Shown here: in pieces, positions 60,337 through 64,000 of the stretch
How the letters are laid out: each line of letters starts with the position of its first letter
Position numbering within the stretch: the stretch's first letter is position 1
NCBI RefSeq assembly: GCF_010365865.1
Contig: NZ_CP048020.1
Span: 2,666,001 to 2,730,000 of the forward strand
Source: Treponema vincentii
GTDB lineage: Bacteria > Spirochaetota > Spirochaetia > Treponematales > Treponemataceae
DNA length: 64,000 nucleotides
Direction: 5' to 3'
Made by a program: the position numbers and the translations under genes
Notes under the pieces: model-generated
Databases searched by the model: none
What the model saw: only the letters and a program-made list of their open reading frames with translations
Told to the model about the DNA's origin: nothing

Positions 60337-60984
60337 CTACCCATTAATTATTTTGACGCCGCTACTAGTGCCAATCCTTGAACACCCTGCTTCAATATAT
60401 TTAAGCGCATCCTCACGACTGCGAATACCGCCTGACGCCTTAATCTTGGTATCTTTTTTGAGATATTTCTTAAATAAAGAGATATCTTCAAGCGATGCTC
60501 CGCGCGAACCGTAACCGGTAGAAGTTTTAATAAAATCCGCCCCGGCCTGTTCAACCGCAACACAGACATTTGCAATATCCTTTTCGGACAAATAGCAAGT
60601 CTCCACAATGACCTTTAAATGAGCTTTTTTTGCATGGCAGATTGAGGCAAGCGCAGCAATTTCTTTTTCAACATAGCTTGTATTGCCTTCCAGCAATTTT
60701 CCGATATTAATCACCATATCGATTTCGTCAGCACCATCTTTTAACGCTTGTTCAGTCTCAGCACATTTTACTTGGGTTGTCTGTGTGCCGAATGGGAAAC
60801 CGATAACGCTGCACGTCATAACATCGGAGCCTGCAAGTTCTTTTTTTACCAACGCAACATTGCAAGGATTCACACAAACCGAAGCAAAATGATATTCCTT
60901 CGCTTCTTTGCACAAAGTAACAAGCTCTGCCTCGACGGCATTAGGCTTTAATAAAGTATGATCGATATACTTATTTAATTCCAT
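60337..60984 (-). CDS. deoC: Deoxyribose-phosphate aldolase
   Basis: 215 residues, normal length. [54 protein letters not shown], and the Schiff-base Lys in [18 protein letters not shown]; ends [17 protein letters not shown]. Splits deoxyribose-5-phosphate to glyceraldehyde-3-phosphate and acetaldehyde. AGGAGA 5 nt before the ATG. Confidence 0.95.
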   Translation of the reverse strand: MELNKYIDHTLLKPNAVEAELVTLCKEAKEYHFASVCVNPCNVALVKKELAGSDVMTCSVIGFPFGTQTTQVKCAETEQALKDGADEIDMVINIGKLLEGNTSYVEKEIAALASICHAKKAHLKVIVETCYLSEKDIANVCVAVEQAGADFIKTSTGYGSRGASLEDISLFKKYLKKDTKIKASGGIRSREDALKYIEAGCSRIGTSSGVKIING

Positions 60985-61031
60985 GTTATTCTCCTAAAAA
61001 ATAACAGACACCTATTTGGTATCTTTGCATC

Positions 61032-64000
61032 TTATGATAAGTCAGGCAACACCGCCGACATATTCGCCATTAATTGTTCCAATTCTTGTCTTACTCTTAT
61101 CCCCAAATCCTGATCCGGCAACTCAATACTTAAATCACGTAAATAACTCAGCAATTTAAATACTGATACATCATCATATGGCGGCTGAGCACTCGCTACG
61201 CTGCAGGCCTGCTTAATAAGATTCGCACGTTCTTTAAGTCCCAGTTCTCCCGACAACCGGGCAATAATATAATATATCTGTATTCTTTCACTGCTGTTAA
61301 GAAATATTTCGAGTTCTTCTTGCGGAAGATAGGCGGCTAAATCACGCAAATACAAGAACAACTGAGCAAGCTGTTCGGGATCGGTAGTATTAAGATATTG
61401 CTCAAATGAAGGTGAGTCTTTAATCTGATGTTTTGCATGGCACCATAAAAGATTTTGCTGTTCCTGATCAAGGACAAATGGCGTTTGGTTATCACTCGAC
61501 TCATATTCTTCCTCTATCTCGGAATCTTCGGAAGCAGCAACTTCTTCATCCTCAACGGCAACTTCTGCGTCACCTTCTTGATTTAGATCAGATTGAATAT
61601 CAACAGGTTCTTCCTCCACTGCACCTTCTGTAACCGCTTCGGCATGATCTTGCTCCATTATTTCATCAATCGGAACAGTTTCGGTTTCAAGTGAAATTGC
61701 CTGATTTTCCTCGGTGCCAAAAATATCTTCTTCCGCAGTTTCGACAACCTGAACACTATCATCATTCACCGATACATCCTTATCAACCGGCACACGATCT
61801 TCTTCCGTATCCGGGAAAGTTTCCTGTGGTTCGGCAATCTGTAGACATTCCTCCCCTTCTGTTACTGCAACAGCTTCCTCTTCTACGGGAGTGTCTTCGG
61901 ATTCCTTTTCTGCTACAGCGGCAGTATTTTCTTCTTCTGCGGCTGCGACGGCAGAGTCTTCGACTTCTTCTGTGGTAGCGGCTGGTACTCTGTCTTCTTG
62001 AGATATTTCCGCCGATTCTTGCAATGTTTGTTCTTCCGATTGAACCGGTTGCTCCTCAGGTTCTTGCTTTAGAGCGGTCGATTGAAGCGGTATTTTTCGA
62101 CTAAGATTTTCAGCTATCCTTTCAGCCAAAACCTCGACTGCCTGCGCATATTGGTTTTCATCCAGTTGCTTATCAATATCTGAAATGACATCCTGTAAAA
62201 AACCGATTGTCGTTCCGTAGATATCCATATCTTTTAATCTTTCCTGTATTACCTCGTCACGAAGAAGATCTTGGCGTTTATGCAATGCGCGTGCATTTTT
62301 TTGAGAGATACTGCCTACACCAAAGGTGGCACTATTTCCAAGATGATTAGGATTAAGATAAAGTTCATCGACAGGAGAAGCAAAAGTCTCACTGGCTGCT
62401 ACACCTACTTGGCCATCCGACAAGCCGGTTTTTACTTGCGGAATGTCACCGGCACTACGACCTGTTGCTGCAAGCCCGGTAGCATCAAAATTCCCGGCGC
62501 CGAATGCATGGGGTACAGATACCGTGCTTGGATGGGACGGAAATACGGGCTGACCGGATATATCCGATTGTTGACCAGTTGTCAACTGTATACCGTCCAT
62601 AGAAACATCGTCTTTTTCCGACGGGAGTTCTTTCACTTCTTCAGTCCCTTCGATAAGCATTTCAAAAGGGAGTTCTCGCTCGGATATTGATATATCTCGT
62701 AATGAAGGAATTCTCTGTTTTGGCTCCGGGTTCAGCTCAGCCGGAGAAATATAAAGATCCGAATCGTCAGATTTCAGCTGTTCAAGGTTTTTGGTTAACA
62801 ACGGATCCGCTATATAGTTTTCTGCTGCCTGCTCATAGAGATCGAGTGAGGCAGCCATATCTTGTCCCGGTTCATCAGATTCGGAGTCGCTCTGCATATT
62901 AAGGATCTCATTTGCCGTTTTTAATGCCTCAAGCGTATCCCCTCGTTTTTGAAATAACCGCGAAAGAGCAGATCGAGCTTCAATAGCATTCGGTTTTAAT
63001 TCGAGTACTTTTTGATATTCTTGATATGCAGCCTGAGGATTATTCAGCAATTCTTCGGTTCTACCTAATGCCATCAATGCGGAAATATCGATCGGCTTTT
63101 GCTTCAAGAAGAGCCTCAGCTGCTCCTTAGCTTCCTCATATTTATGCGCCAAAAGATACTGCTCCGCGAGTTCTTGGCGGAACTCTATCGCTGACGGCGC
63201 TATGTTTAATATTTGTCTGAATGTCTCTTCAGCTCGTTCAACCTCGCCTGTAAGGGCATACAACTCTCCCCGTAATTTAAGAGCATTGAGACTGTTATTG
63301 TGTTCTGTGTCCAGCCGTCCAAAAAGCTCATGAGCCTTTGCATAATCTTTAGCATATATGCACATTTGGATAGCCTTAAGCCGTAGTGCATGATTGTCGG
63401 TATTTACCGGAGCAGATTCCGCAGCAAGTAAAATTGGAAGCGCTTCATTATACCGCTGTTTCTTTTCTAAAAGATTTGTTAAGGCAAGTGCAGCAGGAGC
63501 ATATCCAAAATCGATTGCTAACGCGTCATAATAATATTGCTCGGCTTCTTGTTGAAGCTGTTTCTTTTCAAAAAGATAACCGAGCTTAGTATAAAGCGGA
63601 GCATTTTCACCGGCTATACGAAGCAACGATCGATAGGTATTCAATGCATCATCAAGTTTATCCAGTTGTAAATAGGCAGCAGCGATGCCCGTCAATACTT
63701 CCCCCCATGCCGGATTAACACGAAGCGCCGAGTTGTAATATACAATCGCTTCTTCATACCTCTTTTCTTGGCATAAAAGTCCGGCAAGGTGGAAATTCAA
63801 ATAGGGATGATTAGAGTCTACGCGGAGACCCTGCTTATATATTTCAATTGCTTTATCCGTTTCACCGGTTAAAACATACAGATTACCGAGCCGATCATAG
63901 GCATGGGCATGATCAGGTTTAACTTCGATTGCGCGGGAAAAATACTCAGCAGATTTTGCATACTCCCCCATCTTTTTATAGGTTTTTGCAAGACTGTATA
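61032..64000 (-). CDS. Large TPR protein, 5' end beyond the window
   Basis: At least 989 residues; the frame stays open to the right edge (YSLAKTYKKMGEYAKSAEYF), so the start is outside. The first ~390 visible residues are tandem TPRs (34-residue units such as ALNTYRSLLRIAGENAPLYT KLG). A long low-complexity Glu/Val/Ala-rich section (about 650-840) follows, then a helical C-terminal domain (about 860-979). Treponemes carry such large TPR proteins as cytoplasmic or periplasmic scaffolds; function unknown. Confidence 0.8.
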   Translation of the reverse strand, partial: YSLAKTYKKMGEYAKSAEYFSRAIEVKPDHAHAYDRLGNLYVLTGETDKAIEIYKQGLRVDSNHPYLNFHLAGLLCQEKRYEEAIVYYNSALRVNPAWGEVLTGIAAAYLQLDKLDDALNTYRSLLRIAGENAPLYTKLGYLFEKKQLQQEAEQYYYDALAIDFGYAPAALALTNLLEKKQRYNEALPILLAAESAPVNTDNHALRLKAIQMCIYAKDYAKAHELFGRLDTEHNNSLNALKLRGELYALTGEVERAEETFRQILNIAPSAIEFRQELAEQYLLAHKYEEAKEQLRLFLKQKPIDISALMALGRTEELLNNPQAAYQEYQKVLELKPNAIEARSALSRLFQKRGDTLEALKTANEILNMQSDSESDEPGQDMAASLDLYEQAAENYIADPLLTKNLEQLKSDDSDLYISPAELNPEPKQRIPSLRDISISERELPFEMLIEGTEEVKELPSEKDDVSMDGIQLTTGQQSDISGQPVFPSHPSTVSVPHAFGAGNFDATGLAATGRSAGDIPQVKTGLSDGQVGVAASETFASPVDELYLNPNHLGNSATFGVGSISQKNARALHKRQDLLRDEVIQERLKDMDIYGTTIGFLQDVISDIDKQLDENQYAQAVEVLAERIAENLSRKIPLQSTALKQEPEEQPVQSEEQTLQESAEISQEDRVPAATTEEVEDSAVAAAEEENTAAVAEKESEDTPVEEEAVAVTEGEECLQIAEPQETFPDTEEDRVPVDKDVSVNDDSVQVVETAEEDIFGTEENQAISLETETVPIDEIMEQDHAEAVTEGAVEEEPVDIQSDLNQEGDAEVAVEDEEVAASEDSEIEEEYESSDNQTPFVLDQEQQNLLWCHAKHQIKDSPSFEQYLNTTDPEQLAQLFLYLRDLAAYLPQEELEIFLNSSERIQIYYIIARLSGELGLKERANLIKQACSVASAQPPYDDVSVFKLLSYLRDLSIELPDQDLGIRVRQELEQLMANMSAVLPDLS

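Overview
The window is a piece of a spirochaete chromosome, most likely an oral-type Treponema (inference from the look of the mnmG, ruvB, SufU-type, U32 peptidase, TPR and Bat-like genes; moderate GC; lipoboxes and outer-membrane barrels of a diderm). About 37.6 kb of it is one prophage.

Left flank (1-4761): an operon of small exported proteins (one combines a transglutaminase-like domain with a predicted barrel), a barrel protein frameshifted in an A8 run, a Gly-rich repeat lipoprotein, and a cluster of toxin-antitoxin genes: an intact antitoxin/PIN pair and a BrnA antitoxin whose BrnT toxin is cut down to 24 codons.

Prophage (about 4762-42338): a siphophage, with nearly all genes on the minus strand. 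Read from its right end leftward it carries: a structured leader; a recombination module (VRR-NUC nuclease, RecB-like exonuclease, SSB, annealing protein); HNH-like and NinB-like proteins; an adenine methyltransferase with an apparent internal deletion; a replication initiator containing a 5 x 20 bp iteron array; a DnaC-type loader; small zinc-ribbon and ASCH proteins; a ruined C5 methyltransferase; TerS, TerL, portal and a minor capsid protein fused to an ADP-ribosyltransferase-like domain; a tail-fibre and lysis cassette with an overlapping, out-of-frame spanin-like pair; scaffold, capsid, connectors, tail tube, Gp15, tape measure and lambda M/L/K/J-like tip proteins. An AT-rich two- or three-gene cargo cassette lies on the plus strand, followed by a YjcQ-like protein and the tyrosine integrase. 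Five copies (plus one weak) of a 16-nt motif mark module boundaries. An imperfect 16-bp direct repeat (15/16) gives candidate att sites. I see no CI-type repressor.

Right flank (42340-64000): a decayed partial copy of a TPR gene; a second BrnT/BrnA locus whose toxin is split by a ~118-bp palindromic repeat also found at the end of the left PIN gene; a Bat-like operon (MoxR, DUF58, transglutaminase, TPR); then NifX-like, U32 peptidase, HAD phosphatase, SufU-type scaffold, RluA-type synthase, ruvB, thioesterase-like, mnmG, adenosine-deaminase-like, deoC and a large TPR protein running off the right edge.

Single-base homopolymer shifts break ruvB, mnmG, the tail fibre and the left barrel protein. 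Because ruvB and mnmG are core genes, at least some of these are probably sequencing errors, and frameshift-based claims should be read with that in mind.
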